Made by a program: the position numbers and the translations under genes
From: UBA1431 sp002329665
GTDB taxonomy: Bacteria > Bacillota > Clostridia > Christensenellales > UBA1431
Assembly: GCA_040772545.1 (NCBI GenBank)
Contig: JAXGXY010000003.1
Span: 1-64,000, forward strand
Reading direction: 5' to 3'
Length of the DNA stretch: 64,000 bases
In this document: piece after piece, positions 44,631-52,608 of the stretch
How the letters are laid out: the number at the start of each line of letters is the position of its first letter
Position numbering within the stretch: position 1 is the stretch's first letter
The notes under the pieces: model-generated
What the model saw: the letters and a program-made list of their open reading frames with translations, nothing else
The model's database searches: none
What the model was told of the DNA's origin: nothing

Positions 44631-45371
44631 CTACATGGACAGGCCGCCGTCCACCCTTATCACTTCGCCTGTAATATAGGCCGCGCCTTCGCCTGAGAGG
44701 AAAACGGCCAGTTTGGCCACGTCCTCCGGAGCGCCCATCCGCTTCATGGGGATCGCATGCAGTGCGGCTTCCTTCACGTTCCCAGGCAGCTTGGAGGTCA
44801 TGTCCGTCTCGATGAAGCCCGGCGCGATCGCGTTGCAGGTCACGCCGCGCGAAGCGAGTTCCCGCGCGACCGTCTTGGTGAGGCCGATAACCCCGGCCTT
44901 GGCCGATGCATAGTTGGCCTGGCCCGCGTTTCCCGCGATGCCTGCGACCGAACTGATGTTGATGATCCGCCCGCCGCGCTGCCGCATGAAGTGCTGGTAG
45001 GTGTGCTTTATCATGTTGAACGCGCCCTTGAGGTTCGTGCCGATCACCCGGTCGAAGTCTTCCTCCTTCATCGAGAGCACGAGTCCGTCGCGCACGATGC
45101 CGGCGTTGTTAATGAGGATGTCCAGCCCGCCAAACGCTTCGATCACGTCCTTAACCAGCGCCTTCGTCTGAATAAAATCGGACACGTCGCAGCGGAAAGC
45201 CTGCGCCTTCACGCCGTACCCCCGCGCTTTTTCGCAGGTTTCGCGGGCCGCGGCCTCGTTCCCGGCGTACACGACCGCCACGCCGGCCCCGTTTTCCGCC
45301 AGCCTCAGCGCGATCGCCCGGCCGATCCCTCTCGATGCGCCCGTGACGAGCGCGGTCTTTCCTCTCAGCAT
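44631..45371 (-). CDS. fabG: 3-oxoacyl-[ACP] reductase
   Basis: 246 residues, NADPH-dependent SDR: TGASRGIGRAIALRLAE, NNAGIVRDGL, NISSVAGIAGNAGQANYASAK (catalytic Ser, Tyr, Lys) and a C-terminal VDGGLSM. ATG lies 5 bases after GGGGAG and inside the last codons of fabD (7-base overlap). A 60-codon upstream extension is just fabD in another frame. Confidence 0.96.
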   Translation of the reverse strand: MLRGKTALVTGASRGIGRAIALRLAENGAGVAVVYAGNEAAARETCEKARGYGVKAQAFRCDVSDFIQTKALVKDVIEAFGGLDILINNAGIVRDGLVLSMKEEDFDRVIGTNLKGAFNMIKHTYQHFMRQRGGRIINISSVAGIAGNAGQANYASAKAGVIGLTKTVARELASRGVTCNAIAPGFIETDMTSKLPGNVKEAALHAIPMKRMGAPEDVAKLAVFLSGEGAAYITGEVIRVDGGLSM

Positions 45372-46294
45372 TGCCGCTCCCCTTTGCATAGCGCCGCGAG
45401 CGCCGCGACGAGGCTCGCCTCGTCTTCCACGTTGTATACCGTGGCGCCGGGCGCGGTCTTTTTGATGAGCCCGCACAGCGTTTTCCCCGGGCCCGTTTCG
45501 ACGAAAGTGTCGATCCCGTCGGCTACCATTTGCTCGATCGTCCTCCGCCACAGGACCGGGCTGTTGACCTGCCTGCTAAGGAGCGCTTTCATATCGCCTC
45601 CGTAGGGCAGCGCCGTGCTGTTGGCGTAGACCGGCACTTCGGGCGGCTCGAGCGCGAAGGCGGCGAGTTCGACGGCGATCTCTTGAGCGGCCTCGTCCAT
45701 GAACGGCGAGTGGAACCCGCCGCCTACCAGCAGCGGGACGGCCTTCCCGCCGGCGGCCCTGACCGCCTCGCGAAAGACGCTAAGTTCGTCCCTGTCGCCC
45801 GCGACCACCAGCTGCCCGGGGCAGTTGTAGTTCACGGGATATACCTTTTCAAACCCTTCGCAGAGCCTTTCCACCCGCTCATCCGGCAGCCCGAGCACCG
45901 CCATCATGCCGCCGCCGCTCTTTTCGGCCGCCCGCTGCATGACATAAGCCCTCCTGCACACGAAAGCGAATCCGCCTTGCAGGGTGAAGACCCCCGCGAA
46001 CGTCAGGGCCGCGACCTCCCCCAGGGAAAACCCGGCGACGGCGTCGGGCGTGACGCCGGCTTCCCTCAGGCTCATCGCGGCGGCCAGGTCCACGCAGAAA
46101 ACGCAGGGCTGCGTGTTGGCCGTCACGGCCAGCGCTTCCTTCCCGGCGGTGAAACACTGTTTCGAGGTCCCTTCGCGCACGCCGTCCGCCGTGTCGAACA
46201 CCCGCCTTGCGGCGGCCGAACGCCGGCAGAGTTCCGCGCCCATGCCTTCGTACTGGGCGCCCTGCCCTGAAAAAACGAACGCTAGCTTACCCAT
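45365..46294 (-). CDS. fabD: Malonyl-CoA:ACP transacylase
   Basis: 309 residues: FSGQGAQYEGMG, nucleophile elbow GFSLGEVAAL (Ser about 91), GGGFHSPFM (His about 200). Loads malonyl groups on AcpP. Overlaps fabK by 13 bases and fabG by 7. Confidence 0.96.
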   Translation of the reverse strand: MGKLAFVFSGQGAQYEGMGAELCRRSAAARRVFDTADGVREGTSKQCFTAGKEALAVTANTQPCVFCVDLAAAMSLREAGVTPDAVAGFSLGEVAALTFAGVFTLQGGFAFVCRRAYVMQRAAEKSGGGMMAVLGLPDERVERLCEGFEKVYPVNYNCPGQLVVAGDRDELSVFREAVRAAGGKAVPLLVGGGFHSPFMDEAAQEIAVELAAFALEPPEVPVYANSTALPYGGDMKALLSRQVNSPVLWRRTIEQMVADGIDTFVETGPGKTLCGLIKKTAPGATVYNVEDEASLVAALAALCKGERQC

Positions 46295-47229
46295 TTCCCG
46301 GCACCGCCCAGTAGCGCTTCGGCCTCAGAAAACATCTCCTTGATAATCTCTTTCACCGGCTGTTCCTTCGTGACCATGGCAGCCGCCTGGCCGGCCATGA
46401 AACAGCCGCGCTTCTCGTCGCCCTCCTGCACCGCGAGGCGCAGCGCGCCCGCGCCCAACGCCTCGAGATCCTCGTCGGACACGCTCGGATCGTATTCCTT
46501 CCGGAAGAATTCCCTTGAAAAAGGCGTCTTCAGGCAGCGCACGGGATGCCCGAGCCGCTTGCCGGTGGCGATGGTGCTGATGTCCTTTGCTTTAATAATC
46601 TTATCTTTATAATTCCTGTGGATCGTGCATTCCTCTGCCACCAGAAACCTGGTCCCCACCTGCACCCCGCACGCCCCGAGCATGAACGAAGCCGCGATAC
46701 CGCGCCCGTCCGCGATTCCCCCGGCCGCGACCACGGGAATGCTCACGGCGTCGCAGACCTGCGGCACCAGCGCCATCGTCGTGAGTTCGCCCACGTGCCC
46801 GCCCGATTCGCCGCCTTCGGCGATTACGGCGCACGCACCGCCCTTTTCCATGCGCCTGGCTATGCCCGTCGACGGGATGACCGGCAGCACCTTTATGCCC
46901 GCCCCGATCCAGGCCGGCATGTACTTGAGCGGGCTGCCCGCGCCCGTGGTCACTATCCCGATCCCCTCGTCGACCACCACCTTGGCCACTTCGTCGGCAA
47001 AGGGGCTCATAAGCATGATGTTCACGCCGAACGGCCTGTCGGTCATCGTCCGCGCCTTCCGTATCTCGTTTCTGAGCCAGTCGGCATCGGCGTTCATCGC
47101 CGAGATGAGCCCCAGGCCGCCGGCATTGGCCACGGCCGAAGCCAGTGAAGCGTCGGCCACCCACGCCATTCCGCCCTGTATGATCGGATATTCGATGTTA
47201 AGCAGGTCACAAAGCGGCGTTTTTATCAT
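46282..47229 (-). CDS. fabK: Enoyl-[ACP] reductase II (FMN)
   Basis: 315 residues: YPIIQGGMAWVADASLASAVA, VNIMLMSPFADEVA, AEGGESGGHVGELTTMAL and AAGGIADGRGIAASFMLGA, the FabK pattern. No fabI is seen, so FabK is the expected trans-2-enoyl reductase. Located between acpP and fabD as in many Firmicutes. Confidence 0.95.
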   Translation of the reverse strand: MIKTPLCDLLNIEYPIIQGGMAWVADASLASAVANAGGLGLISAMNADADWLRNEIRKARTMTDRPFGVNIMLMSPFADEVAKVVVDEGIGIVTTGAGSPLKYMPAWIGAGIKVLPVIPSTGIARRMEKGGACAVIAEGGESGGHVGELTTMALVPQVCDAVSIPVVAAGGIADGRGIAASFMLGACGVQVGTRFLVAEECTIHRNYKDKIIKAKDISTIATGKRLGHPVRCLKTPFSREFFRKEYDPSVSDEDLEALGAGALRLAVQEGDEKRGCFMAGQAAAMVTKEQPVKEIIKEMFSEAEALLGGAGKWVS

Positions 47230-47239
47230 GTTTCTCTCC

Positions 47240-47464
47240 TTAACCCTGCGTGCTGTCGATAAGTTTCACAACGTCCCCGACGGTCTGAAGCCCTTCGTTC
47301 ATCTCGATCGTGATCCCGAATTCCTCTTCGAAATTCATCACCAGCTCGACCGTATCCAGCGAATCGAGCCCCAGGTCGGCAAACTTCGTCCCCATCGTAA
47401 TTTCTGAAGCGTCGCAGTCGTTGTAATCCACCAGGATCTTCACGACTTTATCGAATGTCGTCAT
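47240..47464 (-). CDS. acpP: Acyl carrier protein
   Basis: 74 residues, acidic four-helix protein. Phosphopantetheine attachment Ser in LGLDSLDTVELVM (about 35). Lies directly upstream of fabK. Confidence 0.97.
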   Translation of the reverse strand: MTTFDKVVKILVDYNDCDASEITMGTKFADLGLDSLDTVELVMNFEEEFGITIEMNEGLQTVGDVVKLIDSTQG

Positions 47465-47512
47465 ATTCTTATGCCTCCACGTTTTATTGTTTAACCCCCT
47501 AGGGGAAAAACG

Positions 47513-48472
47513 CTATCTGTTCCACCTGATGACGCAGGCGCCGGTCGTGAAGCCGCCGCCGAAGGCGCTGAGCACCAGGATGTCGCCGCGCTTGAACCGT
47601 CCGTCCCGGTTCGCCTCGTCCAGCAGAAGGGGGATGCTCGCGGCAGACGTGTTGCCGTATTTCTCGATGTTGGATATGTACTTGTACTGCGGTATCTTAA
47701 GTCGTTTCTGGGCCGCGTCGATGATGCGGATGTTGGCCTGATGCGGGAGGACGTAAGCGATGTCCGTCTTGGCTATCCCGGCTTCTTTTATCACGTCCTG
47801 AATGTCCCTGCACATGGAGGACACCGCGAATTTGTATACGTCCTGTCCCTGCATTGACAGATACGGCCGCGCGGACTGCACCGCCACGAACGGGCAGTTG
47901 CCGCCCACGTGCGGGATGAACAGCGGCCCCGTATTGCCCACGGCGGTAAGCTTTATCGAAAGAAGATCGTCGCCCTCGGCCAGCACTGCGGCGCCGGCGC
48001 CGTCTCCGAAAAGCACGCAGGTGGCGCGATCGTTCCAGTCGACCGTCTTGGACATGGCCTCCGCCGCGAGGACCAGCGCTTTCCTGGCCTTTTTCCTCGC
48101 GAAGTAACCCTCGGCGACGTCCAGGGCGTAGATGAACCCCGTGCAGGCGGCGTTGATGTCGAACGCCGGGCAAGACGCCCTGAGCCGCTCCTGGACCACG
48201 CAGGCGAGCGACGGGGAGATGTAGTCCCCCCTGATCGTCGCACAGACGATCAGGTCCAGTTCGTCCGCCCGCGTCCCGGCGTCGTCCAGCGCGGACGCGG
48301 CGGCGTCATAAAGGATGTCCGCAAGGGACTCGGTGGTGCAGATATGCCTTTGTTTTATTCCGGTCCTGGTCGTAATCCACTCGTCGCTCGTCTCGACGAG
48401 ATCGGCAAGCTGCTCGTTCGTCTTGACTAAGGCGGGCACCTTACTGCCTGTCCCGATGATGGTAAAACTCAT
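47513..48472 (-). CDS. fabH: Beta-ketoacyl-[ACP] synthase III
   Basis: 319 residues. Initiates chains from acyl-CoA and malonyl-ACP. Triad: DINAACTGFIYAL (Cys about 112), HQANIRIIDAAQKRL (His) and GNTSAASIPLLL (Asn). Start overlaps the stop of the upstream MarR-type regulator gene (ATGA). Confidence 0.97.
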   Translation of the reverse strand: MSFTIIGTGSKVPALVKTNEQLADLVETSDEWITTRTGIKQRHICTTESLADILYDAAASALDDAGTRADELDLIVCATIRGDYISPSLACVVQERLRASCPAFDINAACTGFIYALDVAEGYFARKKARKALVLAAEAMSKTVDWNDRATCVLFGDGAGAAVLAEGDDLLSIKLTAVGNTGPLFIPHVGGNCPFVAVQSARPYLSMQGQDVYKFAVSSMCRDIQDVIKEAGIAKTDIAYVLPHQANIRIIDAAQKRLKIPQYKYISNIEKYGNTSAASIPLLLDEANRDGRFKRGDILVLSAFGGGFTTGACVIRWNR

Positions 48473-48933
48473 TTATCCTCCAGTGAAACAAGCTTCTTTT
48501 TGAAAAAAGCGTTCAGCTTTTTAATGCCTTTAAACATAGCATCTTTTTCTTCTTCTGACAACTCCCTCGTAACCGAGCGCACCATGCTTTCGTGGAAGTA
48601 CCTGTGCACGGCGTCGATCCTCTTGCCGAGGGCTGTGAGCATTACGTGCACCACCCTGCCGTCGTTCTCGCTCCTGACCTTCCTCACGTACCCTTTTTTC
48701 ATCAGCTTGTTGATCGCGACGGTGACGGAAGGCGGCGTGATGCTAAGATCGCCGGCGATGTCGCCGATCGTGCTCCCGGGGCTGCCCTTCTTGCCCACCG
48801 ACTCGATCAGGTGCATCTCGCTTATGGACAGGTCCACCTTTACCGAATTCCTGATTGCCCGTTCCTCGACCTTGAGGATGCAGCGGAAGGTGTCTACCAG
48901 GATTTCGTTCAGTTGTGCGGAAAACGCGTCCAC
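48469..48933 (-). CDS. fabT: MarR-family regulator, FabT-like
   Basis: 154 residues with a MarR winged helix (GSTIGDIAGDLSITPPSVTVAINKLMKKGYVRKV, wing ENDGRVVHVMLT). As first gene of the fatty acid operon it corresponds to FabT, which represses fab genes with acyl-ACP as co-repressor. GTG start is 8 bases after GGAGGG; an ATG five codons upstream has no room for a ribosome site. The promoter and a 17-bp imperfect dyad lie just upstream, suggesting autoregulation. Confidence 0.88.
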   Translation of the reverse strand: MDAFSAQLNEILVDTFRCILKVEERAIRNSVKVDLSISEMHLIESVGKKGSPGSTIGDIAGDLSITPPSVTVAINKLMKKGYVRKVRSENDGRVVHVMLTALGKRIDAVHRYFHESMVRSVTRELSEEEKDAMFKGIKKLNAFFKKKLVSLEDK

Positions 48934-48950
48934 CGGGCGGCCCTCCATCC

Positions 48951-48967
48951 TTAGTTTATCTATCTAA
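48951..48967 (-). promoter_or_regulatory. Candidate FabT-like operator
   Basis: Imperfect 17-bp dyad TTAGTTTATCTATCTAA (TTAG/CTAA ends) immediately downstream of the -10 of the fatty acid operon promoter, a position where repressor binding would block initiation. Confidence 0.5.
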
Positions 48968-49557
48968 TGATATGGACGATCGCCTGTTTTGTCAAGATAT
49001 ACCTTGACTGCCGGATAGAGCCTCTTTGCAAGTATTGCCGCCGCGATGCACTTGAAAACGTCGGCGGGGAATGTGGGCAACAGGCAGTAGACCAGCACAT
49101 ACCGCACATCGGCGCCCGTGTGCAGGTAGCAGTTCGAGATGATGAGAAAATAGGCCATGCCGATAACGTGCAGGACCGTCACGCCCGCGAGCCCCGCCAG
49201 AAACAACCGTAGAAACGAGGCGCGCGCCCCGGTATGCGCGAGCCGGCCCGTGAGGTAGGCGCCGAAGAAGAACCCCAGGATATATCCGAACGTCGGCTGG
49301 AACACGTAGCCGAGGCCGCATCCGTTGGTGAACACAGGCGCCCCGGCCAGGCCGGCCAGGATGTACGCGCCCACCGCCAGCGCGCCGCGGTTCGCGCCCA
49401 GGAGCAGCCCCGCGAGGACCACAAAAAGCGTCTGCAGGGTATAGGGTATTCCGAAGACCGGTATCCGTATGAAGGCGCCGGCCGCGATGAGCGCCGCGAA
49501 CAGCGCCCCCAGCACGAGGGAGCGCAGCGCGAAACGGACGCCCGCCCTACCGGCCAC
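48964..49557 (-). CDS. bioY: Biotin transporter BioY
   Basis: 197 residues, six TM segments of the ECF S-component family BioY: RIPVFGIPYTLQTLFVVLAGLLLG, TFGYILGFFFGAYLTGRL. Works with the general ECF module for biotin uptake. Start GTG overlaps the birA stop by 11 bases and follows GGGGGCGGG. The operon promoter for fabT lies within its last codons. Confidence 0.93.
   Translation of the reverse strand: MAGRAGVRFALRSLVLGALFAALIAAGAFIRIPVFGIPYTLQTLFVVLAGLLLGANRGALAVGAYILAGLAGAPVFTNGCGLGYVFQPTFGYILGFFFGAYLTGRLAHTGARASFLRLFLAGLAGVTVLHVIGMAYFLIISNCYLHTGADVRYVLVYCLLPTFPADVFKCIAAAILAKRLYPAVKVYLDKTGDRPYH
48967..48995 (-). promoter_or_regulatory. Promoter of the fatty acid operon
   Basis: Minus strand: TTGACA, 17-bp spacer, TATCAT; close to consensus. 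The -35 and spacer lie inside the 3' end of bioY. Confidence 0.85.
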
Positions 49558-50335
49558 CGTCCCGCCCCCGGACCCGCACGTCCCCCGCGGCGAACACGCG
49601 CCTGTTCCCCCTGCTATCCTGTACGACGAGGGCGCCGCCATCGTCGATGGCGACGGCCCTGCCGCAATACGTCCCGCCGGCGAGCGTAAGCACGACGTCT
49701 TTGCCGAGCAGCGCCGAGCGGTCCCTGTACTCGGGCAGGGCGTCCTCCGGCGACGCCGCCGCGTCCAGCACGTGATCTATAACGGCCGCCGCCAGCCTGT
49801 CTCTGGTGACGTCTTGCGGCCGTTTCCCGTACAGCGCGCCGGCTCTGTCCCGTAGCTCCGGCGGGAAATCCTCAGCGCGCGCACAGAAGTTGATGCCGAC
49901 GCCCAGCACGACGAAGGGGCCGTCCGGGCCGGCGGCGGCCTCCGCGAGGATGCCGCAGACCTTCTTCCCGTCCACGAGCACGTCGTTGACCCACTTGATT
50001 TGCGCGCGCAGGCCCGACACGCTTTCGATGGCGCGCGCCGCCGCCACCGCGCCCGCCGCGGTAAAAAGGGAAAGGGACGTTTTTGGCCCCGGCCGCAAGA
50101 CGAGGCTCATGTAGACGCCGCGCCCCGCCGGGGAATGGAAGGTCCGTCCGAACCGGCCGCGCCCGCCCGTCTGCGCCTCGGCGAGCACCGCCGTCCCGTG
50201 GGGGGCGCCCTTTTCGGCGAGAGCGCGGGCCGCGTCGTTGGTCGAGCCTACCGTATCGTATATATGGATGGCGGCGCGGGGGGTCCTCAGCCAGCTTCTG
50301 ATCCCCTGCGCGCTCAGCCTGTCACCGTCCTCCAT
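49547..50335 (-). CDS. birA: Biotin-[acetyl-CoA-carboxylase] ligase, no DNA-binding domain
   Basis: 262 residues starting almost directly with the ligase domain: STNDAARALAEKGAPHGTAVLAE, GRGRFGRTFHSPAG (biotinyl-AMP loop), IKWVNDVLVDGKKVCGIL, and the C-terminal SH3-like part. A group I enzyme: no N-terminal helix-turn-helix, so it is not the bio repressor. It biotinylates AccB. Coupled to bioY. Confidence 0.94.
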   Translation of the reverse strand: MEDGDRLSAQGIRSWLRTPRAAIHIYDTVGSTNDAARALAEKGAPHGTAVLAEAQTGGRGRFGRTFHSPAGRGVYMSLVLRPGPKTSLSLFTAAGAVAAARAIESVSGLRAQIKWVNDVLVDGKKVCGILAEAAAGPDGPFVVLGVGINFCARAEDFPPELRDRAGALYGKRPQDVTRDRLAAAVIDHVLDAAASPEDALPEYRDRSALLGKDVVLTLAGGTYCGRAVAIDDGGALVVQDSRGNRRVFAAGDVRVRGRDGGR

Positions 50336-50568
50336 GGATACTGTACCTTTCCGTCATGCTTCGTGGTACGGATTATAAAGAATAACCCGTGTGTTGTCAA
50401 ACGGGGAACACCGCCCGCGGGGATGCCTGGTCCCGTATGCGCTTTGAAATCCAGCGCTTATCCGCCCATTTATGCCAATCTTGATAAAATATACCATTAT
50501 AATGATAATGCCGCCGTTTTCCGGATTCGAAGCTGCAGGCATACCCTGCAAACCGAAGGCATCGGCCG
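50336..50568. other. Intergenic region upstream of birA
   Basis: About 230 bases without a gene. It includes an AT-rich patch at 50478-50512 that is a plausible promoter zone for birA-bioY on the minus strand. Confidence 0.4.
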
Positions 50569-51336
50569 TCAGTCCCGAGACCTCGCTTCGTAGGCGGCGG
50601 CCTGTTCTTCGGCCTGGCGGACGCCGATCGAACACTGTGGAACAGTCAGCGGGCAACGCCTGTGGCAGCCCGTGCAGTAGAGTTTCCCGAGGAACTCGTC
50701 GAGCGCCGCAGCCGCCGGGCCGGCCGTTACCGGCGCGCCGATTTTATCCCCTTTGCCCGGGACCCCCGCGGTTATCGCCTGCGCGCTGTCCTTGGCCGGC
50801 GGGAGTGCCCGGAAAAGGGAACCCGCGCCGACGAGCGTGTAGACCGTAGCGGATGCGATACCCCGGCGGCCGCCCTGACCGCGAACGATTTCAGGCGCGC
50901 CCCCGTTCGCCCCTTTTTCAGGATGCCCAGCACGAAACGCCGGTGCAGCGCCACATGCACAATCAGCAGCACGAACAAAAGACAGGCCGAACCGACGTGC
51001 GCGGCGTAGAGCGTGCCGCTGCCGGCTGAAACCGTCCAGGGGAAAAGGAAACGGGAGATCAAAAGGCCGGTCACGACGCAGGCGCCTGCCGCGACGGCGA
51101 TCGCGGTATCGAGCACGAACCGGCCTTTCGCCTTCGTACCGGCGCTTTTAAAACGCCGCGCGACCCCGGCGATCCACCGCCGGTTCAGCGCCAGGTGGAT
51201 AAAAATCGCCGCGACGAGGCCCGCGCCGATCCATTCGTGCAGGAGGACGCCGGTGACGGGCACGTTCATCAGCAACAGGAAGAAGATCGCCATCAACATG
51301 TCCACTATGGATTTTGTTTTGTTTTTTTGCGCCCAT
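50569..51336 (-). pseudogene. DUF4405-type membrane protein gene with two compensating frameshifts
   Basis: Four TM helices of a cytochrome b561-like DUF4405 protein (VDMLMAIFFLLLMN, His in LLHEWIG and FIHLALNRRW). The best start, ATG at 51336 after GGGGAG, reads MGAKKQNK and then loses frame at an A7 run (51320-51326). The central 400 bases are in a second frame. Near a G4 run (about 50859-50862) the frame returns to the first and continues with VYTLVGAGSLFRALPP and a Cys-rich end LYCTGCHRRCPLTVPQC to a TGA at 50569. Removing one A and adding one G restores a single frame of about 255 codons. Recent pseudogene, slippage-controlled gene or base-calling errors. Confidence 0.8.
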
Positions 51337-51464
51337 ATAAGTCTCCCCGATTATGGTTCAATACGGCACCAGATTCTGCGCCTTAAAACGACGCGGCCAA
51401 ACCTCATTTATCGCGTTTTTCGCACCGGGACAGGCCGGGAGAGGACAGAAGTCGGTAAAAAGCG

Positions 51465-51493
51465 TTGTTCGCCCTGAAGAGCCGTGATATAAT
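51465..51493 (+). promoter_or_regulatory. Promoter of the zinc-ribbon operon
   Basis: TTGTTC, 17 bp, TATAAT at 51488-51493 with an extended -10 TG; 30 bases before the first start codon. Confidence 0.8.
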
Positions 51494-51523
51494 TTTTAGT
51501 GTATCATAAAGTGGAGGAGTATC

Positions 51524-51865
51524 ATGGCCACGTACAAGAAACACTGCATATACTGCGGTGAACTCATCCCCGGCGACGCACATTCCTGTCCGTTATGCGC
51601 GCACGAAGACCCGTTCCACATGCGATGTCCGAAATGCCGAAACCCCGTCGAAACAGGCTGGAAGGTGTGCAGCAGCTGCGGGCTCCGGCTCACGGCTCTC
51701 TGCGCCGCGTGCGGCAAGGAGACTCCTACGGCCAGGACCTGCGCCCATTGCGGGGCGCCCGTACTCGTGCAATGCCCCAACCGCAAATGCGGCGAGATCC
51801 AGATCCTCATGCTGGACGGGAACTGCGTCGCCTGCGGAAAACCATTACTCAATAGGAGAAAGTAG
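51524..51865 (+). CDS. Multi-zinc-ribbon protein
   Basis: 113 residues with about five zinc knuckles in tandem (CIYCG...CPLC, CPKC...CSSCG, CAACG...CAHCG, CPNRKCG...CVACG). No TM segment. ATG follows GGAGGAG at 6 bases. First gene of a three-gene operon; the next starts after 2 bases. Possibly an assembly or scaffold protein; function unknown. Confidence 0.8.
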   Translation: MATYKKHCIYCGELIPGDAHSCPLCAHEDPFHMRCPKCRNPVETGWKVCSSCGLRLTALCAACGKETPTARTCAHCGAPVLVQCPNRKCGEIQILMLDGNCVACGKPLLNRRK

Positions 51866-51867
51866 TC

Positions 51868-52608
51868 ATGGCAATGCAGTCTTTTACACGGAATTACGAC
51901 GACAACAGCACCGAAGCCGGATTCGAATTCGTATTCAACTGCGACAACTGTGGCGACGGGTACAAGACCGCCTTTGTCGAATGCCGTTCCCACAAGCGCG
52001 GAGGCTTCTTCCGCTCGCTTACCGAGGGGCTTTCCGCCGGGGCGCGCATCGTTGGCCTGCACAACGTCGCCTACGGCGTGGAACAGGGCGGGCACGTCGC
52101 CTCGAGGCGTTTTGAGGGCATGACCCCCGAGTGGCACAAGGAACACGAGGTCGCCTTCAGGAACGCGATGAACGAGGCGAAAGAGCATTTCCACCGCTGC
52201 CACGGCTGTCACCACTACGTCTGCGACGCGTGCTTCAACGACGAAGACGGCCTGTGCGTGGAATGCACGCCCCGCGAGAGCACAATCGTGGCCCGCGCGA
52301 AGGCCGAACGCCTCGCCGAGGAGGTCCGCGAAAAAGCATCGACGGCCAACGTCTTCCAAGGGGAGATCGGCGCGAGGCAGATCACCTGCCCGAACTGCGG
52401 CAAACCCGTGACGCAGGGGAAGTTCTGCAACAACTGCGGCGCGTCGGTCGGGCTGGCCGTATGCGGCAACTGCGGCGCCGAGAACCAGCAGGACGTGAAG
52501 TTCTGCAGCGAATGCGGCGCCAAGATGGGTGCTTCTGCCTGCCCGGACTGCGGCGTCGAGGTCGCGCCCGGAGCCAAGTTCTGCAACGAGTGCGGTGCGA
52601 AGCTGTGA
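51868..52608 (+). CDS. Zinc-ribbon protein with three C-terminal ribbons
   Basis: 246 residues. N-terminal domain with CDNCGDGY, a Gly-rich middle, and CHGC...CDACF...CVEC (about 110-135); then a basic helical stretch (RAKAERLAEEVREKAS) and three consecutive double-CxxC ribbons (CPNCGKPV...FCNNCG, CGNCGAEN...FCSECG, CPDCGVEV...FCNECG). Soluble. Start ATG after AGGAGAAAG. Its stop overlaps the next gene's GTG. Function not recognised. Confidence 0.8.
   Translation: MAMQSFTRNYDDNSTEAGFEFVFNCDNCGDGYKTAFVECRSHKRGGFFRSLTEGLSAGARIVGLHNVAYGVEQGGHVASRRFEGMTPEWHKEHEVAFRNAMNEAKEHFHRCHGCHHYVCDACFNDEDGLCVECTPRESTIVARAKAERLAEEVREKASTANVFQGEIGARQITCPNCGKPVTQGKFCNNCGASVGLAVCGNCGAENQQDVKFCSECGAKMGASACPDCGVEVAPGAKFCNECGAKL

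Noticed and set aside
50354..50656. 100-codon open frame upstream of birA
   Set aside because: Overlaps the 3' end of the frameshifted DUF4405-type gene and lacks a ribosome site.
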